Below are positions 50,802 to 60,111 of a DNA stretch of 64,000 bases, piece after piece; within the stretch, counting starts at the first letter, position 1; each line of letters starts with the position of its first letter. Source of the stretch: Tridacna crocea. Taxonomy: Eukaryota > Mollusca > Bivalvia > Cardiida > Cardiidae. The stretch is taken from positions 19,778,001 to 19,842,000 of the forward strand of contig OX031059.1 of assembly GCA_943736015.1 (NCBI GenBank), written 5' to 3'. The position numbers were made by a program, and so were the translations under genes. The notes under the pieces were generated by a model. The model saw only the letters and a list, made by a program, of their open reading frames with translations. It was not told where the DNA came from and did not search any database.

Positions 50802-51005
50802 ATAACTCTCTACAAAACAACAAAGTTTTAGACTTGAAAGCTCTTGTAGACTACAAATTACACATTTCTCAAAAATTGAAATTTGTTTCCAGCAGGGTAA
50901 AAAGACATTGTGGGAAAAGGAGAATCAGCATTTTCTCCTTTTCCCATAATGTTTTCAAAACAATCTCAGGGTCATAAAAACCAGGTATTGTTTGGTGATG
51001 GGATA
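50802..51005 (-). repeat. MITE-1 copy, deleted stem tip
   Basis: AACTCTCTACAAAACAAC to GTTTGGTGATGGGATAA; the stem tip is shortened to GGAGAATCAGCATTTTC. It ends 17 bp from the COA7 stop codon. Confidence 0.8.
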
Positions 51006-51021
51006 AACTAATTTGTCATTG

Positions 51022-54000
51022 CTAACTTTCTTTGGTATTTTCAAAGCCTTTGTTCAGTAAGTCAAATTTTTCTTTAAAATCCTTCAACAATTTCTCATCT
51101 TTCAGCACCTCTTTATACCCGTTTTTCACCATAATACCTCCATTATTACAACATAGTATTGACGCTAAATCACAACCAATGGTAAAATACTTCAATGCCT
51201 TGGTGGCATTTTGAGTAACATGTTTCCCTTCATAGTACAAATGTCCTGCATGTTCACAAGAGTTTGCGCTTCCCTTTTCACACCCCTCTGAAAAAAATTT
51301 GACGGCCTTCTCTATATCATGGTAAGTATTGGGTTTTCCTTTCACTTTTGGTGTGAAATAGAGTGCTCCAACTGCATAGCAGCTTAGCTGAGAGCCCCTC
51401 TCCAAGCAGTTTTTGCTCAGAGCCTCTATGCCTTCCTTTTGCTTTCCCTTATAACCTGTAAAAAACGAAAGTCAGAGTTGAAACCCGCCATCATTGTCCC
51501 TGACCCTTTATAACAACCTCCTGAAGTAAATAACCCTGAGCAGGAAGGCTTCTGAAAGTACTGCTAATATGGACAAAGAAGTAAATGATGGTAATCAGGG
51601 TCTGTATTCACCAACCATTCTTAATACCATTCTTTGTCTTGTTCTTCAAGATTTTCTAATTATGAAAGTAACAGAACTTCTGATTGGCTAAACCAAAATG
51701 GTTTAGCCAATCAGAAGTTCTGTTACTTTCACATTGTCAAAATTCTGAAGGATATGACTAAGAATGTTCTTAAGAATGATTGGTAAATACAGACCCCGAT
51801 CATAACTTGCGCTCATTTGTACCAATTTTGAATTTGTCAACTTGTAGATGTTTTGAATTCAGAAGAACCTAACCTCTTGCATTTGGGAAAGAAATAATTT
51901 GCGCACTTAACTCTCTATCACACAACAAAATTTCAGATTGGTCCAAATTCAGAGTATTTGCAGAAGACAAAATAAATATGCCTTGTATCACAGAATTTGT
52001 GCTCAAAAGGTCAGAATACACTGTGAGAAAAGGAGAAAAAAAAAAAGAACCTTTATCACTTACACATAGTTCTAAAGTTATCCACTTGAAACAATTTTCA
52101 GATGACAATGTCAATAGAGCACAAATGAGGTTTGTTTCAAAAACAAATTAGACAAGAGGGCGACTGGCCCTAAATTTTGAAATTTCGACAAGACATGACC
52201 AAGTTTTGAACATGTTGCAAATATATCAGGATAAACATTCTGGCCGGTTTTCATAAGCATCAAAGAAAAAATGTGGCCCATAGAGTACACATGAAGATTT
52301 TTTTAAAAGTGTCCCATAAACCTTCTTTTGACCTGATGTGAAGCCATTCTGAACTTGTACCAGAAATAATTGAGACAAACATTCTGATGAAGTTTCAATA
52401 GTCTTGGATCGAAAATGTGGCCTTTAACATGCACACAAGTTTTCTAAGATGTGTTCCTAAGACCTACTTTTTTGACCCAATATAACCAGTATTCCAAGAT
52501 GCCCAAGATGCTACATAGACAAACATTTCGGCCTTAGAGCAATAAACGCACCACAATCATAGAAGTACACCACAAGAACTCTGTGCAATAATGAGCTAAA
52601 CATAAAGACATGGTGGAAAAGGAGCATTATCCCCATTTCCATGATGTTTTCGAAGGCCTTCCTTGCCGGTGTCCTGATTGTTTGCTAAAGGGTTTAATCA
52701 TTACAGAATCACAAACTTGCCAATTAAGTAAGTCTTTATAGACAATAATTAAATCAAGCAAACTAGGATGATCTGAAACAGAAAAATCAGGATGGGAAAA
52801 GGAGAAAAATGCTTGTACCCACAATTTTCTCCTTTTGTAATCACGTTTGTCAAAAGCTTACAACCATAAGTGTCATTAAAAATGGACAGTTTTGTAAAGG
52901 TTTATATCTTGAACTTTCTAGAACAACTATCCATATGTTCATATTTTAGACTTTTATAATTGATCCATAGCAGAAATTGCAGGCAAGAAATGTAGCTAAA
53001 ATACTTTGACTTGCTTTGACAGGGTAGAACAATAGTGGGCAAGGGAGAAATTGCTGGTTATCAGCAAAATACATCTAATTACTAGCATTTCCTCTTTTTC
53101 CTCCAATATTTTCAAAAATCTCATCTACAGGGCAGTCACGGCACCCTCCATAGTCTGATTGTAATGGCTTCACCTTAGGTTCTTACCTCCAATATCTGCA
53201 AACATGAATTGTCCCATCTTGTGACAGCTTTCCCTATTTGATCTTTGGATGCAGTTGTCTTCATAGCGCTGTCGTGCTTTCTCATAATTCTTCTCAATAA
53301 GTTCATAAAAATGTCCAAGTTTATGGCAGCCTGGAAGCAAAAGGGTACCATGATCATAATTCAAAGACGGTTCTTAAAATTTTCATAATTTCATCATTGA
53401 AATAAACTAAGCGATTACTAGCAAACCATCAGCCAGAGGCATATCACCTGTAAAGATTCAAGCAATACAAAATTAATGTGAAAAAAAAATTCTGTTTTAC
53501 TTCAAGGCTCAGTAAAGGCCAAAATTTCAAGGCAGTTGTCATATATATTTAAAGCTGCTTTACCATACATTACAATCACTGTTTTTTACTACCCTGAGAT
53601 AGGTGGTTTTACAAAACATTGTCTCACAATGCTTTCTACCCCTGGAAATAAATCTCAATTTTTGAATTACTTTTATTTGTCATGACATCTGTACCAAAAG
53701 TGTTTTCAGGTTGGATCACCTGTACTGTACAGTACTTTCTTTGTATCTGACTACACTTTCTTTTTTTTTTGAGGCAAATCTATTTTGCAGCATTTATGAG
53801 TATTTTGAAAAGGTGTAATTCTCATTCAATAAACTAGAAGTCCTCTCTTCAAAAAAAAAACTTAACCACATACAATATCAACTATGTGTTTAATACTTCA
53901 CAACACGATCCAGATTTTTAACGCCCCAAGAGGCCTTTTAAAAACATTGCAAGAAAAGGAGAAAATGCGGGTGATCAGCATTTTCTCCTTTTCCTACACT

Positions 54001-57000
54001 GTTTTGTACCCTTCACAAAACAGATTTCAAATTTTCAGTCACTTTTATTGTGTTGTCTGCAAATGCTTTCTATTTGGACAAACCTGAGATTTTGTCATTT
54101 GATAATGAATTAATCCTTTACAACACAATTCAGACTTTTAACGACCCCATGCAAGAAGCCTTTTAAAAACATTACAACAAAAGGAGATAATACTGGTTAC
54201 TGTTATTTTTTCCTTTCTCAACAATGTTTTCTAAAGTCCTTTGTTCAAGGTTGTTAAAAGTAGGACTGTACAGAAAAGGGTTAAATAACCCTAATGATGA
54301 GGACTTTTGGAGCTATTGTGGGGAGGGGAGCATTTGCTGCCTGGTAAATAGTCCCTTGTCAGTCTTAGTTCATTGGTATATATTTTGAAATAGTTGAGCA
54401 GATGCTTCATATTTTGCAGAAAAAAATTTGTTTGTGAAAGGATTCACTCATTACCAAATGAGAGAGTTTAACTCATTATCACACGACAACATTTTGGACT
54501 GGTCCAAATTGAAATCACTTGCTGAAGACAAATTAAGCGCTACTCAAAAATTGAAATTTGTTTCCAGCTGGGGAAAAAAAATGTGGAAAAAGGAGAAAAT
54601 GCTGGTTACCAGCATTTTCTCCTTTTCCCACAATGTTTTCAAAAGGTTTCTATACCAGGGTCATGAAAAGTCAGGATTGTGTGGTAAAGAGTTAAGAAAT
54701 ATCTCAACTCAAAGCATTTGCAGAAATGACGGAAAATAATTATATATGTCTTTGAAGTGATAGAAAACTTGGTAAGAAAAGAAACAAGAGGGCTAAGATG
54801 GCCCTGGATCACTCACCTGAATTTTTGAGAGGACCATAGCCATTTTTTTTTTGAAGGTATTGAAACACTGGAAACAAAATCATTATTTTGCCAAGCAATT
54901 TTTAAAAGGTCACCAGTAAAAGTCCTTTCAAAATCTGACCTCCAGTTTCAGAAAAGAAGAATTTTTAAGAGTTTCTCAATTTCCGTACAGTGCAAGTAGC
55001 CCCCATTCACCAGAGCCATGTTTCTTGACCTATCAAAATTTCGCAAACAAACTTTGATAAAGGTCATTCAAGAAATATTTCCGTGAAATAATTCTAACAT
55101 CAGACCAGCCGTTTCAGAGAAGAAGAATTTTCAAGAAATTCTTCATTTCCATATAGTGCAAGTAGCCCCCATTCACCAGAGCAATGTTTCTTGACGAATC
55201 AAACTTTCACAAACAATTTTTGATAAAGGTCACCCAAGGAACATCTCTGTGAAATTTTTCCAAAATCTGACATGCCGTTTCAGAGAAGGAAAAATTTTTG
55301 AGAATTTCTTCATTGCCATATAGTGCAAGTAGCCCCCATTCACCAGAGCCATGTTTCTGAATGGATTAAAATTTCGCGAACAATTTTTGAAAAGGGTCAC
55401 CCAAGGAACATCTCTGTGAAATTATTTCAAAATCTGCCCAGCGGTTTCAGAGAAAAAGAATTTTTAAGGATTTCTTCATTGCCATATAGCGCAAGTAGCC
55501 CCCATTCACCAGAGCCACGTTTCTTAACGGATCAAAATTTCATGCCCAATTTTTGAAAAGGGTCATCCAAAAAACATCTCTGTGAAATTATTTCAAAATC
55601 TGACCAGCGGTTTCAGAGAAGAAGAATTTTTAAGAATTTCTTCATTTCCGTATAGTGCAAGAAGCCCCCATTCACCAGAGCCATGTTTCTTAATGGATTA
55701 AAATTTCGCGACCAACTTTTGAAAAGGGTCACCCAAGGAACATCTCTGTGAAATTATTTTAAAATCTGGCCAGCGGTTTCAGAGAAGAAGAATTTTTAGG
55801 AATTCCTTCATTTCTGTATAGTGCAAGAAGCCCCCATTCACCAGTGCCATGTTTTTTGACAGATTAAAATTTTGCGAACACCTTTCGAAGAGGGTCACCC
55901 AAGGAACATTTCTGTGAAATTATTTTAAAATCTGGCCAGCGGTTTCAGAGAAGAAGATTTTTAAAGAATTTGCTAAAAAAATTCCATTTCATTGCCATGG
56001 CAACCAGAGTTTTTGATGGAATCAAATTCTGTGAACAATTTTTAAAGAGGACCTCCGAAGGAACATTCCAGCCAAGTTTGGTCCAAACTGGCCCAGCTGT
56101 TTAGGAGGAGTTGATGTTTAAAGAATTGTTGACGACTCACGACGAACGCCGGACACCAGGTGATCCTAAAAGCTCCCCTTGAGCACGTTGTGCTCAGGTG
56201 AGCTAAAACGTGCTAATTACAAGCATTTTCTTCTTCTCTCACAATATTTTTAAGTCTATTTTCTTAGGATTAATAACATAGTGTAGACAAAATTGTGTTG
56301 CAAGGGGTATATAACAGCCAAAAAGGGTTTATTATTAATGGGTGCAGTCAATGGAAATCAGTCTACAAATTTCACTATTTAAAATTTGATTTTATCAAAC
56401 TTTACTTCATTTTCACCTTGATATGATTTGTATTAAACTGTTTGGTGCTGAGTGCAACAAACATTGTTTCAGCCTATAACACAGGTTAACCCCTTACCAA
56501 ACAATCCCTGGTTTTTTACGACCCTTGGATGGAAGCCTTTTGAAAACATTGTGGGAAAAGAAGCATTTTCTCCCAATGATTTCTATCCTGCTGAAAAATA
56601 AATTTTGATTTTTGAGTCACTTTGTCATCTGCAAGTGCTTTCAATTTGGACCGGTCTAAAATTTTCTTCTTTAGTAGAGTTAATATCATATTCCTCGCAG
56701 GCCTCTATAGATATTAGTGATCGGTATCTGGCTGAACAGAAATTGAATCATGATCCTGTAGATCTAAACGAGACGCCAGCAGCTGAACTTTTTCCAGGAG
56801 ACAGCCCTGATGTTGCAGTACTCTTCCCTAAACTTGCCAGCTGTGTCAGTTTTATTCATTCAAAGCTTGGTTACTTATTTCTACTCATCATCGGCAAACA
56901 ATTTAAACTATGTAGATCCATCTATATCTCTATTGACTTTTCAAGGTGACAAAATTCTCGGAAAAAAATTTGGAATGCTTAATAATGAATGATACGGAGT

Positions 57001-57311
57001 CGGAAATGTGCCACTGGTCAGAAACATGGATGTTTCAGGTGTTAAAGAAGCTAATAACCACACTACTAAAGAGACGGACCACTAAAGAGACGGGCCGATC
57101 AATCAATTGTTCATACCGTCCGCACTTTGATTTACACAAGATTTCGTAACCTGCGGACCTGTCGGCTAGTGAAGATTACATTAAATAAAGATATGCAAAC
57201 ATAACGAAATGTATAAAACTAACTATCAGACTCCTTTTCAGCGTCACATAAAAACATTAAATCTCTTCGAATCTTATCTAGCTCTTTTTGGTCTTTTCCT
57301 GCGTTTTCCAT
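51022..57311 (-). CDS. COA7: COA7-like Sel1-repeat protein, three coding exons
   Basis: Mitochondrial intermembrane-space factor needed for assembly of cytochrome c oxidase (complex IV). Exons on the - strand are 57311-57224, 53330-53187 and 51455-51022, with GT/AG borders and phases that join exactly (codons for Ser and Gly are split), giving 221 residues; the human protein is about 231. Exon 1 starts MENAGKDQKELDKIRR. Repeats follow as Cys-rich Sel1-like helical pairs: ESDSCHKLGHFYELIEKNY; NRESCHKMGQFMFADIG; SQLSCYAVGALYF; ANSCEHAGHLYYEG; ILCCNNGGIMVKNG. The regular Cys pairs fit the family's disulfide-stabilised repeats and heme-binding activity. Exon 1 lies beside a divergent promoter. 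Introns are packed with MITEs and a HINE-D. No lesions were seen. Confidence 0.92.
51500..51875 (+). repeat. MITE-1 split at its centre by a GGGTCTG element
   Basis: Left part 51500-51597 (ACCCTGAGCAGGAAGGC, GATGGTAATCA); right part 51797-51875 (AATTTGTCAACTTGTAG). Confidence 0.65.
51598..51796. mobile_element. GGGTCTG-ended palindromic element, 199 bp
   Basis: Ends GGGTCTGTATTCACCAACC and inverse; centre GGCTAAACCAAAATGGTTTA within a longer stem CAGAACTTCTGATTGGC. Both TTAA sites in the inverted repeats are uninterrupted, unlike at 29641-30520. Confidence 0.88.
51906..52048 (-). repeat. MITE-1, truncated at the stem
   Basis: TTAACTCTCTATCACACAAC to GTGAGAAAAGGAG, then an A-tract. Confidence 0.7.
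52055..52695 (-). repeat. MITE-1 remnant split by HINE-D
   Basis: Left arm 52055-52148 (CTTGAAACAATTTTCAG, GACAATGTCAATAGAGC) and right part 52600-52695 (GACATGGTGGAAAAGGAGC to GATTGTTTGCTAAAGGG). Confidence 0.6.
52149..52599 (+). mobile_element. HINE-D short copy
   Basis: GACAAGAGGGCGACTGGCCC start, about two diverged 145-bp units, end ACTCTGTGCAATAATGAGCTAA with the hairpin decayed and no GACG tract. Confidence 0.65.
52770..52905 (-). repeat. MITE-1 right half, degenerate
   Basis: GGATGGGAAAAGGAGAAAAA, centre CTTGTACCCACAA; end GGACAGTTTTGTAAAGG. Confidence 0.5.
53005..53160 (-). repeat. MITE-1, degenerate
   Basis: GGGTAGAACAATAGTGGGC, GGTTATCAGC, CTCTTTTTCCTCC. It abuts COA7 exon 2. Confidence 0.45.
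53560..53740 (+). repeat. MITE-1, stem largely deleted
   Basis: CTTTACCATACATTACAATC, CTACCCTGAGATAGG, then ACATTGTCTCACAATG where the long stem should be. Confidence 0.65.
53890..54113 (+). repeat. MITE-1, complete copy
   Basis: TTAATACTTCACAACACG to GATAATGAATTAA; centre GGGTGATCAGC. It shares its terminal TTAA with the next element. Confidence 0.85.
54110..54284. repeat. Symmetric MITE-1 variant with two left arms
   Basis: Both ends carry the left (AATCC...GACCC...AAGCC) arm in opposite orientation: TTAATCCTTTACAACAC at the start and the inverse of TTAACCCTTTTCTGTAC at the end. The whole 175-bp unit can fold on itself. Confidence 0.75.
54468..54695 (-). repeat. MITE-1 nested in MITE-1
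   Basis: TTAACTCATTATCACACGAC to GTGGTAAAGAGTTAA; complete with GGTTACC centre. Confidence 0.9.
54784..56206 (+). mobile_element. HINE-D with a 166-bp tandem core
   Basis: ACAAGAGGGCTAAGATGG and CACTCACCTGA start; six core units; a short GACGACTCACGACGAACGCC tract; end GAGCACGTTGTGCTC hairpin and AGGTGAGCTAA. The core is unrelated to the 145-bp core of the 43949 element although the ends match. Confidence 0.82.
54985..55990 (+). repeat. 166-167-bp tandem repeats, six units
   Basis: TGCAAGTAGCCCCCATTCAC or a close variant recurs at about 54991, 55157, 55324, 55490, 55656 and 55822. Confidence 0.88.
56487..56683 (+). repeat. MITE-1, stem shortened
   Basis: TTAACCCCTTACCAAACAAT to TTTAGTAGAGTTAA. 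The centre GGGAAAAGAAGCATTTTCTCC has lost the tip and part of one side. Confidence 0.85.
56701..56946 (+). other. Possible unidentified exon after a CAG acceptor
   Basis: TTCCTCGCAG at 56691-56700 is followed by an open frame reading ASIDISDRYLAEQKL, then PAAELFPGDSPD. It looks protein-like but no family was recognised and no partner exon was found. A second frame from about 56810 (NNLNYVDPSISLL) also looks coding, so a decayed gene piece is possible. It lies in COA7 intron 1 on the opposite strand. Confidence 0.25.
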
Positions 57312-57420
57312 GCTTGTAATTTTGGAGGTCGCAGGCAAGTAGAACCGGAAGTGCGGAAATACCGCTAGATGGCGGTTTGCGCCAGAATAATCAACTTCTA
57401 ATGGTGGACGTTATGCATAT
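57312..57420. promoter_or_regulatory. Divergent promoter of COA7 with ETS and YY1-like sites
   Basis: ACCGGAAGTG at 57344-57353 is a textbook ETS/GABP site and AGATGGCGG at 57367-57375 matches the YY1 core. Both occur commonly near starts of nuclear genes for mitochondrial proteins. The COA7 ATG is at 57311 on the - strand and a + strand leader exon ends at 57523, so the stretch probably fires both ways. Confidence 0.6.
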
Positions 57421-57523
57421 TTTCTGTCAAAATTTTTAGGTCATCATAAATTGTCGGACGATTGATGTCTGGAAGATCTTCAGTTGGAAAAAACATATTC
57501 CGTTGAAAGATAATGTAAGCAAG
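57421..57523 (+). other. Candidate untranslated first exon
   Basis: GCAAG followed by GTAAGTATG at 57524 is a strong donor. The preceding sequence has only short frames (one from ATG 57402). It may be the 5' leader of the zinc-finger gene downstream; the start site is unknown. Confidence 0.35.
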
Positions 57524-57529
57524 GTAAGT

Positions 57530-58440
57530 ATGAAAATAGAAAAGGAAAATAATGGATGGAACCAGGGTATTGGACGAAACGAGATTTGTGTTGATGTTTC
57601 GTAGACATGGTTGTGTAGGGTGATTTTTTTTCCAATGTTTCGTCAGACCGCGATATTTTTCTACTCTTTACATGTCATACGGCCGGAATTTATATTAATA
57701 GAGAAAAATGTATTTTACAGGTGAGTAGAAGTAGTGAAATCTTAATTCTTTTAGCACCAGGTATTTGTTAGTTCAGAAATATTGGTAAATATTATGTAGG
57801 TCACTATTTATAGATAAAATGGGGGAAGTAAACCCAGTGCTAAAATAGAAAATTGTTGACAGGTCAAAATTGAATTGTTTCTGTTTGCAAATGGTCACAA
57901 GTAAAATTGGGTCAAGTAAACATAATAATTTGTCTTTAAAGTGAGTTAAAACTAATGTGGAAACTGTAAAGAGCTGAAGTCTTTTTCCACTGGATTGTGT
58001 AAACCGTTTGATATGTGGGTTTGCTTTGTAAAGGGGTTTAGCATGTTACATACACATAGGGTCACCATGCAAAGAATAGGCATTATTTAACTTCCCCATT
58101 TAGATACGGTGATGGGGCTTTTGTTGCAGTGATGTATAATTAGATTTTATCAGGATTCAGTAAAAGAAGGTTTATAAAAACACTATCCATAAAAGAGAAA
58201 TTGTATGTATGTAACTAGCCTGATTTTTCCTTGATTCTTTTATCGTTTTAGCCACATTTATCTTTTAATTTTTTTATCTCCTTAAGCAGAAGGATCAGAG
58301 ATTTCTATAATTTATAATATAAAAATGACAGTACAAACAGGTCCATCCAGAACAATTTGAACCACACTTAATGATCACAAAAGAAAATAGTCCAACACAT
58401 TTTCTGCAAGGGTAACAAAGATATCATAGATGCTAGAAAT
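57530..58440. other. Intron or spacer, no feature
   Basis: A+T-rich sequence without recognised repeats or coding regions. Confidence 0.4.
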
Positions 58441-58445
58441 CATTT

Positions 58446-58555
58446 TGTAACCCTTTTCCAAACGATCCCTGGTTTTTTTATTCACATTTATCTTGTTGTC
58501 TGCAAATGGTTTTAATTTTGACTGGTCCAAAGTTTTTGTTGTTTTGTAAAGAGTA
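58446..58555 (+). repeat. MITE-1 lacking the whole central palindrome
   Basis: ACCCTTTTCCAAACGATCCC and GGTTTTTTTATTCACATTT run directly into CTTGTTGTCTGCAAATG and TTTTGTAAAGAGTAA. Confidence 0.75.
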
Positions 58556-58687
58556 AAGTGAGGTAAAATGAAGTTTCTGTGTCTAAAAATAAATACAGAT
58601 AAGCAAATAAATGAGACATTTTTTGCTGACTTGACAAAAGTTACCTCCCTTGCACTAATACAATTATGGTGTCCAAAATACTGTGAT

Positions 58688-58885
58688 TTAACCCTTTACC
58701 AAACAACAAAATTTTAGACTTGTCTAAATTGAAAGCACTTACAGACAACAAAATAAAGGTAACTCAAAAATTGAAATTTGTTTTGAGTAGGGTAGAAAAC
58801 ACTGTGGGAAAAGTAGAAAATGCTGGTTACCAGCATTTTCTCCTTTTCCCACAATGTTTTCAAAAGGTTTCTTTTTTAAGATAAA
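58688..58885 (-). repeat. MITE-1, 3' end missing
   Basis: TTAACCCTTTACCAAACAAC start; strong stem with GGTTACC; stops after AAAAGGTTTCTTTTTTAAG. Confidence 0.85.
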
Positions 58886-58889
58886 TCTT

Positions 58890-59650
58890 AATACATAAAG
58901 GTTGTTGTTGTTATGCTGAGAAAATCAAGGAGACAGGCAAGCTCAATATTGATACAATAGATAAATCAACAAGAGAAGTATCTAAGTAAATTGACCATAC
59001 ACTACAATTTAACATAAGTTGATAATTTATTCTGACACTCCGAAAGTGTGGACATGTTCAATTATTTTAAAATATAACTCATTTCTAGTCGTAAGTCTGG
59101 ATAGTCCAAATTTTTTTTTCCCTAAATATTCAGACAGGTTGAAACTATTTTCCAAAAAAATTTTGACATAATTTCTTTTCACTTTTTATTTTTTTACTGA
59201 AAATAATGGTAAATCCAATATAAGCAGAATTTTGGCACTGCATGTACTTTTTTTCCAAAAGCAAATTTCTCTGGAACGAGCATAGATACTTACCAGTATA
59301 CATCTTTTTTTACTGTAATCTTCTAGAGATATTATGAGCTTTGTATGTACAAATTTTTAAAAAAAATCTTGAAAAATCTAGAACAATTTGTCTTATATGT
59401 CCCAAAACCTGGCAGCCAGAGCTCATATTGTTGTTGATGCATTCCTTGGGGGTTGTTTATTTGGCACTTTTCACAGCAAGACTAGTAACTGCTGTCTGTC
59501 ATACACACTTTTGAAACAAATGATCTGTGGTCCGAGAGGAATGAAACATCCAGCAGTGACTGTAATCAATTCTCTAAACAAGCGCTGCCAGGCTGAAATG
59601 CACTCTCAGAACCCTTTATTCACAGTCCTTGGGGGAAAAAAAGAATTTAC
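58890..59650. other. Spacer with an unrecognised open frame
   Basis: The + strand frame at 59388-59714 (LAARAHIVVDAFLGG; GPRGMKHPAVTVINSL) has no splice context I can support, and its 3' part is MITE-1 sequence. A second frame there reads TICLICPKTWQPE. The function is unknown and it is not called as a gene. Confidence 0.3.
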
Positions 59651-59657
59651 TGCTTCT

Positions 59658-59883
59658 TTAACCCTTTCCCAAACAATCCCTGGTTTTTACGACCCTATGA
59701 TAGAAGCCTATTGAAAACATTGTGGGAAAAGGAGAAATAACCAGCATTTTCTCCTTTTCCCACAATGTTTTCTACCCTACTGGAAACAAATCTCAATTTT
59801 TGATTCATGTTTGATTTGTCGTCTGTAAGAGCTTTCATGAAATTTGGATTAGTCTAAAATTTTGTTGCTTGGTAAAGAGTTAA
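59658..59883 (+). repeat. MITE-1, stem tip shortened
   Basis: TTAACCCTTTCCCAAACAAT to GCTTGGTAAAGAGTTAA; the left stem passes from GGAGAAAT to AACCAGC. Confidence 0.88.
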
Positions 59884-60111
59884 CCCAAGAAATGCATTAT
59901 ATAATATTGATCCATTTTGTCAGAAAACAGAGAGAATCATAAGATGGAATGGTCCGTTCACATGCAAAACATTTATCAGTGATGAAAAGTTTTGATCCAG
60001 GTCAGGACTGCGTAGGCTCACTAGGCTGACAGGTGTCAATATTTTTTTGCAGATGCATTCATCCATGTTTTCACAGAGTGTTACTCATATCTTTTTTCTT
60101 CTCTGTTTCAG

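Larger units (their letters stand above)
54436..56310 (-). repeat. MITE-1 host hit twice
   Basis: Pieces 54436-54471, 54692-54783 and 56207-56310 form one degenerate - copy (TCATTACCAAATGAGAGAG; GCATTTGCAGAAATGACGG; GCATTTTCTTCTTCTCTC). It is interrupted by a MITE-1 at TTAA and by a HINE-D at its centre. Confidence 0.7.

Noticed and set aside
59388-59714. 108-codon + strand frame before the zinc-finger exons
   Set aside because: Its last part is MITE-1 sequence and no splice sites or homology could be supported. A resemblance of VVDAF to methyltransferase motif I was too short to use.
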